Position numbers and translations under genes: made by a program
Notes under the pieces: generated by a model
What the model saw: only the letters and a program-made list of their open reading frames with translations
The model's database searches: none
Told to the model about the DNA's origin: nothing
Assembly (NCBI GenBank): GCA_036186865.1
Contig: AP025065.1
Coordinates: forward strand, 6,360,771-6,424,770
Length of the DNA: 64,000 bases
Source: Eustoma russellianum
Taxonomy: Eukaryota; Streptophyta; Magnoliopsida; Gentianales; Gentianaceae
Direction of reading: 5' to 3'
Shown: positions 33,031 through 43,170 of the stretch, piece after piece
How the letters are laid out: each line of letters starts with the position of its first letter
How positions within the stretch are numbered: the stretch's first letter is position 1

Positions 33031-33364
33031 GAAGTTGCCTGATCAGAAGCCAGTAGAGCTATTTTGTGATAGTAAAAGCGCTATATACATTGCGGAGAAC
33101 CCGGTATTTCATGAAAGAACCAAGCACATTGAGATAGATTGCCATCTTGTTAGAGAGAAGGTGCAAAATGGGATTTTAAAACTGATGCCTGTGAGGACGG
33201 ATCTTCAACTGGCTGACATGTTTACAAAGGCTTTGGACTGGAAGAGGCTGGCGAGAATATTGCGTGCGATTGGGGTGCTCAACAACGGATTGGGATCAAG
33301 GGTGAAGGCAGTTAAGAGAAAGCAGAGGAAAGAAGAAAGAAAGTTGTGGCGGCAAAATTTTTAA
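33031..33364 (+). pseudogene. Copia RNase H C-terminal part (continues from 30164)
   Basis: PVELFCDSKSAIYIAENPVF, ERTKHIEIDCHLVREKVQNG, MPVRTDLQLADMFTKAL: the C-terminal end of Copia RNase H, in frame with the part before the solo LTR. The tail after LGSRVKAVKRKQRK is lysine/arginine-rich and unusual, ending at the stop 33362-33364 just before the polypurine tract. Confidence 0.9.
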
Positions 33365-33375
33365 TTGAGGAGAAA

Positions 33376-33598
33376 TGACAAGAATGTCCTTGTATTAATA
33401 AAAGGAAGCTGAGTTAGTTAGGGGGTATCTTAGTAATTCCACATTCCTTCTTATTCATTAAAAGTGTTGTAGCCAACGATCTGGAGAAGCAGTTGAAATG
33501 CCATTTTCATCTCATATCAATGAATTAGCAATTCTCTTCGGTTTCTCTCTCCCTGCGATTATTCTTTGTTGTGTTGTTGATTGAATTCGTTTCTAACA
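33376..33598 (+). repeat. Candidate 3' LTR of the 26115-33598 element
   Basis: Follows the polypurine tract; begins TGACAAGAATG and ends CGTTTCTAACA. Without a 5' partner the limits are uncertain. Confidence 0.4.
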
Positions 33599-35460
33599 TT
33601 ATTTTGTTTGTGTGATCTTGTTGTTTCAGTGATTGATTACGTATACTGTTTACAAAATTCACATAACTTGCATCACAATATCTGACCGAGAAATTGCTAC
33701 AAATAAAATTTAGATCTCTTGTTATTTTGAGATATCCTAACACTCTAGCAATCACTTTCCAATGTTCTTTGCCAGGCCTATTTGTGTAGAGACAATAATC
33801 ACACTGAAAAAACTGTCAGTTCTTGTGCAATGCATAGCATAGTAAGACTTCTGATATCACTAGTGCACTCCAGTTGTGTAACAACTCTTTCATTGTTATC
33901 AGACAATTTCATATTGAGTCCTAAGGAATGGCTTCACGCATGCCTACTTACAAGTAACTTATCTATATATTGAGTTTGATTTAATGCATACCTAGTGCAA
34001 TGTCCCTTAACCTTAATACTCATAATAGTATCTGCTTTTTCAACATCTTCATTTTAATAAAAGAACATACATATTTTTGGTATCGATTATACGGATCATA
34101 TTTGCTGTAAATATCAACCTATCATCAAAACAATGACATATCATAATTGTATATTATTTAATCACTTTTCTGTAGATGCACTTATCAGCATCGTTATGAC
34201 TAAATCCACTTGCAGAGGTAGACTCATCTTCTTGTGCCACAATTTCGAAGCTTGGTTCGAGCTGTATAATGATTTTACTAACTTGCATATTTTATTTTCA
34301 TTACCTTGAAGTGCAAAACCTTCAGGTTTCTCTGTATAAACTTCTTTCCTCAAATCATTATTCACAAAATATGTCTTAACATCCATCTGATGCATAATCA
34401 GATTTTTTATAGAAGCTAATGTGAAAATCACTCCGATGGATGTTATTCTAGGTATGGGAACATAAGTATCAAAGTAATCTATGCCTTCTATATGCATAAA
34501 TTATTTCATGACCATTTGAGTTAAAATGTTTTGACCGATCCATGAGCTCAAAACTTCTTTCGGAACACCCATTTACATCCTATTGACTTTGGAAACATAG
34601 GTAAATCTACTAAGATCCATGTACCATTCAATATAATCGAATCTATTTGATCATTGACAACTTTTTCAGAAAGCTTGATCTCTCGAAGCCAACGCTTTTT
34701 ATACGATTTTGGATCATCTTCCATGCTCGTAACAACAAACATTTTGTGAAGCACTTTTGATTTATCTCCTTCGACTAAGAAAGTGATAGAACCTGGCCAG
34801 ACAAAAATCTAAGGTGAATAACTTTTCTTTTCTAGTTCTCTGGCTTCTTTTAAGTTCACTAGGTGCTTGGATTTTGTTTCTATTCCTAATGGAGTCAAAA
34901 ACACACTTTTACTTGATTTTAGAGTATAATAAAATAAAACAAAATGATTCATTAAATTGACTGTGCTTCTTATATTGTGAAGTATCAGTTGATCGACACA
35001 ACTTGATGCAATTTTCATTATGGGTCATCCGAAACTACTTTTGTATGTTTCTAACATATAGGTATGATTGTGTATATCTGGCCTCTCATACTCATTCATA
35101 GACGAAGAGCCTCTAAAACCATGGATAATGTTGTTGTTGTAGGTGCTTGGACTTGTTTTCTCTTCTCGCCTAACTCCACATCTTCATTATTGTTAGGATT
35201 AGTTGTCTCTTTATTTTGAGAGACGTCACTGTATTGAAAGAACTATGAATAAACTTATGTTCAAATAATTCGACATGAATGGATTCAACGATGACATTAG
35301 AATCTAAATTCAATAATCTGTATGCTTTTGAATTGAGAGCATAAACAACGAAAAGACTTTTGATGCCTCTTCGTCTTAATGTATTTTTATGCGGATATGG
35401 GGCAAGACATCCCCACACTTTGAAATATCCTACATTTATGTAAATCTTCACCACAAAGAT
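33599..35460 (-). pseudogene. Decayed Copia pol (integrase end, RT, RNase H start), minus strand
   Basis: Leftward: integrase C-terminal YFKVWGCLAPYPHK near 35420, linker, then TWILVDLPMFPKSIGCKWVF (34560-34640), GIDYFDTYVPIPRITSIGVIF, HQMDVKTYFVNNDLRKEVY and KICKLVKSLYSSNQASKLWHK (RT, 34200-34490), EKADTIMSIKVKG, QLECTSDIRSLTM, and RVLGYLKITRDLNF (RNase H start, about 33740). Each block is in a different frame or separated by stops. The catalytic YVDD region is not recognisable. A 180-base segment inside the integrase-RT linker (34925-35105) is shared with 58965-59135. The oldest-looking Copia copy here. Confidence 0.78.
34925..35105 (-). repeat. Repeat shared with 58965-59135
   Basis: About 75% identical by eye to 58965-59135 in the same orientation. 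Shared core strings: CAGTTGATCGAC, GCAATTTTCATTATG, TATGATTG. Both copies contain a minus-strand frame starting MKIAS-CVDQL-LH. Identity unknown. Confidence 0.7.
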
Positions 35461-36041
35461 TAATTCAGAAAAGGCTTTAGATTTGACTCTATACCATATT
35501 GAAACAAAAATAAAAAACTGAGTATTTTCAATTTATCCATCCCAAATTGTTACAATGCAAGGTACAAGGCATATATAGATAGTAAAACCTCTACTAGCTC
35601 CAATAGACACAACTGTAAAATCTAACAAAACATGATTTGTTGATAATAGATGCAAGCGTGCTTTCACAACACTTAAAATGCACTGCAATGGATCAACTAA
35701 AAGTGATAGAAAGTACCAAATCAAGGATCCATTCTAATCATATCAGGATCATATATAGAATGTAATTATATCAATAAATAATGTCTAGAAACTATAAATA
35801 TGTTCTAGTGTATCTTGTTCAAATCAATAAAATACCACTTTCATTCACAATATACCAATCTAAGCAGTTTCCGAACATGTGGGACTCATAATACTTTCCT
35901 CATTGTCCGAAAAAAAGAGAAGAGGAAACATATCTGAGCCAGAATACGGCCAACTCTATCGGCCAACACCCGTCCCAGACACGACCCCAAATTAGCCCAC
36001 CTTAAACCACCTCAAAACAACCAACAAACTGAGCCGGCCAA
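35461..36041. other. Possible decayed LTR and flank of the HMGB copy
   Basis: 35740-35850 (CTATAAATATGTTCTAG...CAAATCAATAAAATACCACTTTCATTC) looks like the TATA/leader part of a Copia LTR, without a partner. 35880-36041 is the left flank of the 36047-41605 insertion and continues at 41611 toward the HMGB copy. Confidence 0.35.
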
Positions 36042-36046
36042 GAATA

Positions 36047-36292
36047 TGTTAAGAAAAGATCCCGGCAGATTTCTTTCCATCACTATTGTAATCATAGACT
36101 TACCTTGTATAGTTTGATTGATTGACTAGAGACTAATTAGCTAGATGATTCATTTAGTAATTAAGTAGGTGATTGATTATTTTCTTGTATAGAAAAGCAA
36201 TACGGATTATAAGTAGGAACTCCATGTACAGCACAAAGCAGTCAATGAAATACAAGAAAATCATTGATCCACAAATTTGATCATCTTGAACA
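36047..36292 (+). repeat. 5' LTR of the 36047-41605 Copia
   Basis: 246 bp, TGTTAAG to TTGAACA. Repeated GATTGATT/TAGTAATTAAGTAGGTGATT words inside. Confidence 0.95.
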
Positions 36293-36304
36293 TGGTATCA
36301 GAGC
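36293..36304 (+). other. Primer binding site (tRNA-iMet type)
   Basis: TGGTATCAGAGC directly after the 5' LTR, a perfect match to the usual Copia primer site. Confidence 0.95.
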
Positions 36305-36517
36305 AGGAAAATTCCTCTCTGTGAACAAAATTTTTCTGAAAATTAGGCTCAGAAAAATTTCATCATAGCCTTTTACCTTACCCGGTCATCTGGCTAATAC
36401 CATCCTCAGCCAAACGGTTTTGATCTCTTCCTGATAGAACCTTCACAGCCATATCGCTGTGTTGCTCCATCTACCCTCTCAGAAACACTCCAAAAACTAG
36501 CAATATCCATCAAAACA

Positions 36518-37641
36518 ATGTCTGAAGCTGGAAAAACAGAGGGTTCAAGTCCTCGACCAGAATCCTCCACAAACAGACATAATCCCGGGGAATGGGCACG
36601 GCAAGTAGCCCAAATCCTTCGAGACAGCCTGCATGTCTCTCCTCAACCATCCACAGTATCAGCACCTGCACCAGAAACACTACACATCTCCGTAAAATTA
36701 AACAATGGAAATTATTCATTATAGTCCACAATCATATATAGAGAGCAATTCTTGGCCAAGGGAAGGTGTCTCACTTGACAGGCAACCCTCAGCCCCCACA
36801 ACAGTTTGAACCAGAATATGCCAAATGGGAGCAGGATGATAATAAAATGTTCACCTGGATTCTACAAAATGTTGAACCCACAATGATCAGTAATATTACC
36901 AGATATCCAAGGGCTAAGGCCCTGTGGGAGGGCTTAGCACTTACATACGGAATGGGGGGTGACGGGCTACAGATTTTTTATCTTCATAAACGGTCTAGTA
37001 CCATCTGACAGGGAACTGGCACCGTTGAAGAATGCTGGAACAAGTTACAAGACGTATGGGTCACCATAGATAACAAGGATCCGAATCCAATGCACTGCCC
37101 CGAGGATATTGGGATATACAGGCAAAAGGTTCAAACCGCAAGACTGTATCAATTTTTGATGGCCATTAGCGATCAATTTGAGCAAGAGAACAAGGAGATT
37201 GTGAAAAGAGACCCTTTGCCTTCGCTGGAGGCAGCATTTTCTGAAATAAGACGTGCAGAGGCCAGGAATCAGGTGCTCAAAGGAAATCTTCCCTCATAAG
37301 AGAACTCATCTCATTCATCCTTGGGAATTGGACGGGGACTCACCAAAAAAACACCAGCCACGAACAGAGGCCGAGGCAGAGGAGGAGGAACTTCGTCCTC
37401 CCACTCAAATTCATCATCGCGGGAGAACAAAGACAAAAATCAGACATGCAGCCACTGCAAGAAGCGAGGCTACACGAAGGAGAGGTGCTTCCAAATCATA
37501 GGGTACCCAGATTGGTGGGAAGGGAAGAAGCCAACCACCAGGTTTGGAGGAACGGGGGCTACAACCATACTTTCTCAAGGGGAAGACGGCAGCCACAACC
37601 CAGAAATGGACCAGCCAACATCGGAGGACAGCTCAGAATAG
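36518..37641 (+). pseudogene. gag: Copia gag, zinc knuckle histidine replaced
   Basis: Starts MSEAGKTEGSSPRPESS; ISVKLNNGNYSL and the later KWEQDDNKMFTWILQNVEP, PRAKALWEGLALTYG, DIGIYRQKVQTARLYQFL and EIRRAEARNQVL form the Copia N-terminal and UBN2-like regions. An Arg/Gly/Ser-rich linker leads to CSHCKKRGYTKERCFQIIGYPDWW: the CX2CX4HX4C histidine is tyrosine (CAC to TAC type change). Stops at 36721-36723 (after NYSL) and 37297-37299, and a frame change at about 36995-37010, break it. RGYPDWW-type ends after the knuckle are common in this Copia group. Confidence 0.9.
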
Positions 37642-37832
37642 CAGCCAAGGGGTTCAGCCGCTGGACCCTTCACAGCGGCGGCAGGAGATACAAGGGGGCT
37701 GGGAAGAAACCCTAGCCCCCCTTCTCCCTTTTTATATCCACAATTTATCCCTAGCACCCCTCAAAGTTTTGTAAATGCGAATGTCTCCCCATAAATCCAG
37801 AAACTGTACCCCTGGTCCCTGGAAAGTCTGCA

Positions 37833-40800
37833 GTGGCCAGTTTAGTCCCTGATTTCTCAGAAACGAAAAATCTAGTCCCTCAAATTTCGTGTAAAACCCA
37901 AAATAGTCCTTCTGTTTTTACAAACTCCAGCAATGCCCCCTTCTCTTCACCTCAAGACAAATCCGCACGCACTTTAGCCAAACTCCATAAATGCACAAAT
38001 AATATTCGGCCCACACCTCACAACACCTCTAAATGGATATTTGACTGTGGGGCAACGGACACTATGTCCTTTGACCCCAATGACTTTGTCAGCCACTCAA
38101 CCCCTTTAAAAACCTACATTGAAACCGCGAGTGGAGAACTTGTGTCTGCCATGGTGGTGGAAGTATCTCTCTCACATCACAAATCACTTTACCACATTGT
38201 CTTTTTGTGCCATCATTGTCTACTAAATTGCTATCAATTAGCCAACTCACAAAGGAATTAGATTGTGTTGTTCTCATGTATTTTGCATATTGCAGGACAT
38301 TCATACGGGGCACATAATTGGACGTGGTACTGAGAGAGGAGGACTTTATTATGTGGATGCCATAGAGCACCAGGGCCAGTCTAATCTTGCCACCGGATCT
38401 GTTACTCGACAGTTGTGGCTCTGGCATCGTCGGTTAGGACATTCATCTTTTAGCTATCTTAAACTACTTTTTCCAGACCTTTTTTCCAAAATAAACAAAC
38501 TGCATAATTTGACTTATAGCACTTGCCTCCGTGCCAAACAATCACGAGCTACATATCAGGCAAATAATACTCGTGTTGACAGTATGTTTTCATTAGTACA
38601 TTCTGATGTATGGGGACCAGCGCCGCATCCTACTTCTCTTGGTTATCGTTATTATGTGATCTTTGTTGATGATTTTTCCTGCATGACTTTGCTATATGTT
38701 CTTAAACAAAAATTAGAAGTCACTACCAAATTCATGGAGTTCCACCAAATGATTAAAACCCAATTCAATACATCCATCAAAATTCTTCGTTCCGATAATG
38801 GTGGGGAATATCTTGATGGGACACTAAAACAGTTTCTTACCCTACATGGCATGCTTCACCAAACATCATGTCCTGGCACTCCGGAACAAAATGGAGTAGC
38901 AAAACGAAAAAACCGAACACTTCTACAAATGACACGAGCCATGATGATTGATGCCAATGTACCTCAGGTTTTTTGGTCGGAGGTAGTGTCCACAGCAAAT
39001 TACCTTAGTAATCGACTTCCTTCCTCTATATTAAACCATCAGACACCACTCAAGGTGTTAGCCACTCAGACACAAATTCCCTTCGTCCTTACCTTACCAC
39101 CGAAAGTTTGTTGGTTGTACTATCTTTGTCCACGTCCCAAAAAACCAACGTGACAAATTTGACCCATGTGTTGAGAAGTGTGCCTTTATTGGCTATTCAC
39201 CTTCCCAAAAGGGATACTGATGTTACAATCCTCGTACCCGCCGAATCCACACTACAATGAATTGTACATTTCTTGAAACAGAACCTTTCTTTGACACCCA
39301 CTCTCAGTCTCAGGGGGAGATAGCTGGAGATGATACTCTCAATTAGCTGTCAGAGTCACACTGGCCGACGACTAAACCAACACGGAAAGTAGATGACGCC
39401 AATTGCACAGCAGCTAACCATAATAAACAACCTGTCTCTCCAGTGCCAACCAACGATGTTCCTCAAATGAATGTTCCGCAACAGGTAACCGGTGGTATAC
39501 ACGTTGACAATACTGAATCTAATTCTAAATCTTTCCCTGATATGAGTCCTAATTCATTTGAGTCTGAATCTAATTCAGAATCTATCCCTGATATGAGTCC
39601 TAATTGATTTGATTCTTCTGTTGAGGCTAATAATCCCACTCCCAAGAAAATTGTGTGGACTATATTAATCGTTTCTCAGGGAATCAGAGGCGAATACTAC
39701 CACCTAGAAAAATCAGGGGCATACCACCCGAACGATACTCTCCCACCAAGGTAGCCCAAACGTCAAGGTATCCAATAAAAGCAGTGTGTAAGAACGAATC
39801 AAAATTAGCACACATCTTCTTTGTAACAATATTTTCTGAAAAAATTCCTCATGCCATGAGTGATGCTTGCAAGTTACCACAATGGAAGGAGGCCATGGAC
39901 ATAGAAATGGGAGCTTTAAAGAAGAATCAAACATGGGAAAAGTGTCAATTGCCTGATGGAAAAAAAGACCGTGGGATGCAGATGGGTGTTCACCATCAAG
40001 TACAAGGAAGACGATAGTATCGAATGACATAAAGCAAGACTGGTTGCGAAAGGGTACACACAGACGTATGACATTGATTATTCGGAGACATTCTCTCCTA
40101 TGGCCAGGATCGATACAATTCGAGTGTTATTCTCTGTTGCTGCAAACAAGGACTGGCCCCTGCTACAGTTTGATGTGAAGAACGCTTTCCTACATGGAGA
40201 CTGCAAGAAGAAGCATACATGGAGCCTCCTCCAGGTTTCACTGATGAGTTTGAACCAAATCAAGTGTGTCGGTTAAAGAAAGCGTTATATGGACTCAAGC
40301 AGTCACCCCGGAGATGGTTTGGATGGTTCACTACGTTATGAAGAAAGATGGGTACAAACAAAGCAATGCAGACTACACCCTCTTCTTTAAAAAACAGGGA
40401 AGTTGTATTACTTGTCTTATCATTTATGCTGATGATATGATTATTACTAGAAATGATACTAACGAAATATCTCGTCTCAAGAACCACTTGTTCACACAGT
40501 TTGAAATGAAGGATCTCGAGGGTCTAAAGTATTTCCTGGGAATCGAGGTGCTAAGGTCATCAGAAGGCATCTACATATTTCAGCAGAAATACATTCTGGA
40601 CCTATTGACCGAAGTGGGGCTACTGGACGGGAAACCTGCGGATACTCCAATGATCCAAAATCAGAAGCTGGAAATGATTCCGGGAGATCCACAAGTGGAA
40701 CAGGAGCATTATCAAAGACTGGTTGGGAAATTGATTTACCTCTCACATACCAGACCAGACATTGCACATGTTGTTGGAGTGGTAAGTCAGTTCATGCACA

Positions 40801-41356
40801 ATCCACAGAAACATCATTGAAGCAGTTTTCAGAATCTTAAGGTACCTCAAAGGTACACCTGGACGAGGAATCATATTTCAGAATCATGGAGGCCGGAAAC
40901 GTGGTAGATAGACGATCTACCTCTGGATATATTACATTAGTTGGTGGCAATTTAGTCACTTGGCGGAGTAAAAAACAATCAGTGCTTGCCCTTTCTAGTG
41001 CGGAAGCAGAGTTTCGGGGGATAACTAGGGGAATCACTGAAGTTTTGTGGTTGTGCAAGCTCATGGGGGAACTTGGTTTTTTAGCATCAGGTCCAACATG
41101 CTTAAGATGTGATAACAAAGCCTCATTTAGTATCTCAGAAAACCTGGTTCAACATGACAGGACTAAACATATTGAGATCGATCGTCATTTCATTAAAGAA
41201 AAACTTGACAGTGGCGTCATCACCATACCGTTTGTTCGATCAAAGGATCAGCTCGCAGACATACTCACCAAGGCGGTCGATGGTCGAACCTTTGCAAGTG
41301 TTCTAGGCAAGTTGAACGTGAGAGATCCTACCTTTCAACTTGAGGGGGAGTGTTAA
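37833..41356 (+). pseudogene. pol: Copia pol: protease, integrase, RT, RNase H (frameshifted)
   Basis: Protease KWIFDCGATDTMSF near 38035 (active triplet reads DCG rather than DSG). GAG-pre-integrase LWLWHRRLGHSSF (38415). Integrase HSDVWGPAPHP, LRSDNGGEY and NGVAKRKNRT near 38900: the catalytic Glu of DDE is Lys. Linker 39200-39650 contains a direct repeat encoding ESNS-S-PDMSPN twice. RT resumes at about 39860 (KLPQWKEAMDIEMGAL), FSPMARIDTIRVLF, DVKNAFLHGD, and IIYADDMIITRND (40425, YADD). RNase H DRRSTSGYITLVGGN to DQLADILTKAV. The stop TAA at 41354 lies inside the 3' LTR. Frame breaks near 38262, 39130, 40015, 40200, 40300 and 40820. Confidence 0.92.
41340..41350 (+). other. Polypurine tract
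   Basis: TTGAGGGGGAG directly before the 3' LTR; part of the coding frame of RNase H's last codons. Confidence 0.9.
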
Positions 41357-41605
41357 GAAAAGATCCCGGCAGATTTAGTAATTAAGTAGGTGATTACTAT
41401 TGTAGTCATAGACTTACCTTGTATAGTTTGATTGATTGACTAGAGACTAATTAGTTAGATGATTGATTTAGTAATTAAATAGGTGATTGATTATTTCCTT
41501 GTATAGAAAAGCAATACGGATTATAAGTAGGAACTCCATGTACAACACAAAGCATCAATGAAATACAAGAAAATCATTGATCCACAAATTTGATCATCTT
41601 GAACA
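41351..41605 (+). repeat. 3' LTR of the 36047-41605 Copia
   Basis: 255 bp. Near its start TAGTAATTAAGTAGGTGATT replaces the CTTTCCATC of the 5' LTR. This word occurs further inside both LTRs, so it is a local copy. Confidence 0.95.
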
Positions 41606-41668
41606 GAATATACCCTCCACGCGAATTTACCACCCATTAAAATCTCCAGCAAAAGATTCATAACCCCC

Positions 41669-41675
41669 TATAAAT
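41669..41675 (+). promoter_or_regulatory. TATA-like box upstream of the HMGB copy
   Basis: TATAAAT about 100 bases upstream of the HMGB start codon. With the left flank 35880-36041 it might be a residual promoter, or chance in A/T-rich DNA. Confidence 0.3.
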
Positions 41676-41773
41676 TTTTTTTCCAGCCAAACGGCCAGGA
41701 TCAAAAGCAACACCAATTCACCCTAAGCTAAGAGCCAAAGGCGTATCTGTCTCTTTATCTTTCTTGGTTTAGC

Positions 41774-42198
41774 TATGAAGGGGCCAAATCCAAGGGAAAA
41801 GCAGAGAACAAACTCGATGTGAAGAAATGTGCGGCGGCAAGCAATAAGCCGGCAAAGAAAGGAAAGGCTGCCAAGGATCCAAACAAGCCTAAAAGACCGG
41901 CCAGAGGTTTCTTCGTATTTATGGAAGAGTTCAGGAAGACGTATAAGGAGAAGCATCCTACCAATAAATCCGTCGCCGCGGTCGGAAAGGTGGTGTTGGT
42001 AGGTGGAAACAGATGACAGAATCTGAGAAAGCTCCATACGTTTCTAAGGCAGAATAGAGGAAAGTTGAGTACGAGAAGACTGAGGCTTACGATAAGAAGC
42101 AGGCGGAAGGAGCTGGAACCGAAGAGGAAGAATCTGAGAAGTCAAGGTCAGAGGTCAGAGAAAGAATCGTCCTAGATTTAACAGCCGAAAGTGGCTAA
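41774..42198 (+). pseudogene. HMGB (high mobility group B) retrocopy / pseudogene
   Basis: HMG-box DNA-bending protein of plant nuclei, HMGB2/3-like. ATG at 41774 starts MKG; after a one-base slip the frame gives a Lys-rich N-terminus, then KPAKKGKAAKDPNKPKRP, FFVFMEEFRKTYKEKHPTNK and SVAAVGK (first part of the HMG box). A frame disturbance near 41990 is followed by WKQMTESEKAPYVSKAE, a stop where a Lys/Arg would be, RKVEYEKTEAYDKKQAEG and an acidic EEEESEKS tail start. Known plant HMGB genes have several introns, and none interrupts this copy, so it is probably a processed copy. No poly(A) run or clear TSD seen. Two or three frame lesions and one stop make it non-coding. Confidence 0.88.
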
Positions 42199-42274
42199 TT
42201 ATACAAAATGGACATTTAGTGTCACAATTTATCACAATTTGAATAAAACTTATAAAAAAGACGTTTTCGGTATA

Positions 42275-42455
42275 GTAAGTTACTAATTTTGCGTATGGTC
42301 CTGCTTTTGCACATGGTTCGGAGAAGAACCGGATCGCTTCGTGATTTGATGTGCGTATCTTTATCATACATTTTGTGCAAGAGGTTGTTTTCAAGGCTCG
42401 AACCTGTAACTTTAATGTTACAAAACAAACACCTTTCCAGTTGCTTTAAGACATG
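42275..42455 (-). mobile_element. Au-like SINE (tRNA-derived), diverged
   Basis: Minus strand: GCAACTGGAAAGGTG near the 5' end (A-box neighbourhood), B box GGTTCGAGCCTTG, then AACAACCTCTTGCACAAAATG, CGGTTCTTCTCCGAACC and TGTGCAAAAGCAGGACC. Order and wording follow the plant Au SINE family (GTTCGAG, CAGCCTCTTGCAGAAATG, CCGGCCCTTCCCCGGACCC, GCGGGAGC). About 180 bp, as expected. The 3' T-run has decayed. Not a functional tRNA: no anticodon arm or acceptor pairing. Confidence 0.75.
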
Positions 42456-42581
42456 ATAAAACCTAAAATTTCAGAAATATTAAGTATTTTGAGAAATAAC
42501 AAAAGGGAAATATCTAGAGAAAAAAGTGATTAATTCATTGGATCGGACTATTACTACCACCAATGTTTACACATCCACAAC

Positions 42582-43129
42582 TGTTAGAGTATGGTGGAAC
42601 TGAAGTTAGCCGAGCTGAATGTGAGGCCGAGCTCAAGGACTTAAGAGTTGTGAGCTGATGCCAGGCAGAGTCGCGGAGCTGGACTAAAGCAGTGCAAACA
42701 GAGATCTCAGCTCGGCCATATACCAGAAAGCCATGGATGGAATATTCCTTGATTGGAGATTTGGTTGATACGAATCATGTTTTAGATAGAAGTTTTCATG
42801 TTTATCTTTTACATAAGGAATATCCTGTAGAATCCTATTTATGGTATGACATCGGTGAAAAGGTATATCCCTTAATTCACGCCAATCACCTTACCCATAA
42901 ATCCCCTGTTTAGGCACTGTGCAATTGTAACCGAAATCAAACGTTGAGAATAGTGAAGTTTTCTTGGCTTGCCGCCACTGTAGCTTTTTCTTCCCCTTGA
43001 GGGTTTTCCCACGTTGAATATTGTGTTCTTCGTTCAATGTCTTTCTTTAGTTATTATTCATTACTTTTTGTGCGTTCTTGTGTTTATCATCGTGGTTGTT
43101 TCCTCTGTTCCGCAAACAATTTCCCAACA
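42582..43129 (+). repeat. 5' LTR of the Tnt1/Tork-like element
   Basis: Contains AGCTGAATGTGAGGCCGAG and CTCGGCCATATACCAGAAAG, both repeated in the 3' LTR. TATTTATGGTATGAC (about 42835) may be the TATA region. Confidence 0.93.
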
Positions 43130-43131
43130 AC

Positions 43132-43144
43132 TAGTATTAGAGCC
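43132..43144 (+). other. Primer binding site, decayed
   Basis: TAGTATTAGAGCC; two transitions away from TGGTATCAGAGCC. Confidence 0.75.
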
Positions 43145-43170
43145 AAGGGTTCTTTGTTCGATTGGGAGCA

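Larger units (their letters stand above)
26115..33598 (+). mobile_element. Ty1/Copia element, 5' truncated, split by a solo LTR
   Basis: Same clade as the 10697-16677 element: gag, protease, integrase, linker and RT align along their length. The 5' LTR and gag N-terminus are missing (starts at about gag residue 120). The RNase H domain is interrupted at 30164 by a 2866-bp LTR insertion and resumes at 33031 after one TSD copy (GAAGT), in the same reading frame. A polypurine tract TTGAGGAGAAA (33365-33375) and a candidate short LTR end the element. Confidence 0.88.
36047..41605 (+). mobile_element. Full-length Ty1/Copia retrotransposon, plus strand, TSD GAATA
   Basis: 5559 bp between TSD copies GAATA (36042-36046 and 41606-41610). 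LTRs 36047-36292 (246 bp) and 41351-41605 (255 bp) both start TGTTAAGAAAAGATCCCGG and end CATCTTGAACA. Primer site TGGTATCAGAGC at 36293, polypurine tract TTGAGGGGGAG at 41340. LTRs differ at few sites plus one replaced segment near the start of the 3' LTR. It lies upstream of the HMGB copy in the same orientation. Confidence 0.96.

Noticed and set aside
41774..42016. HMGB treated as a working gene
   Set aside because: A base missing after MKG, a frame change inside the HMG box and an in-frame stop; also no introns.
42395..42455. tRNA-like box B considered as a tRNA gene
   Set aside because: No anticodon arm or acceptor-stem pairing; the rest of the unit matches a SINE body.
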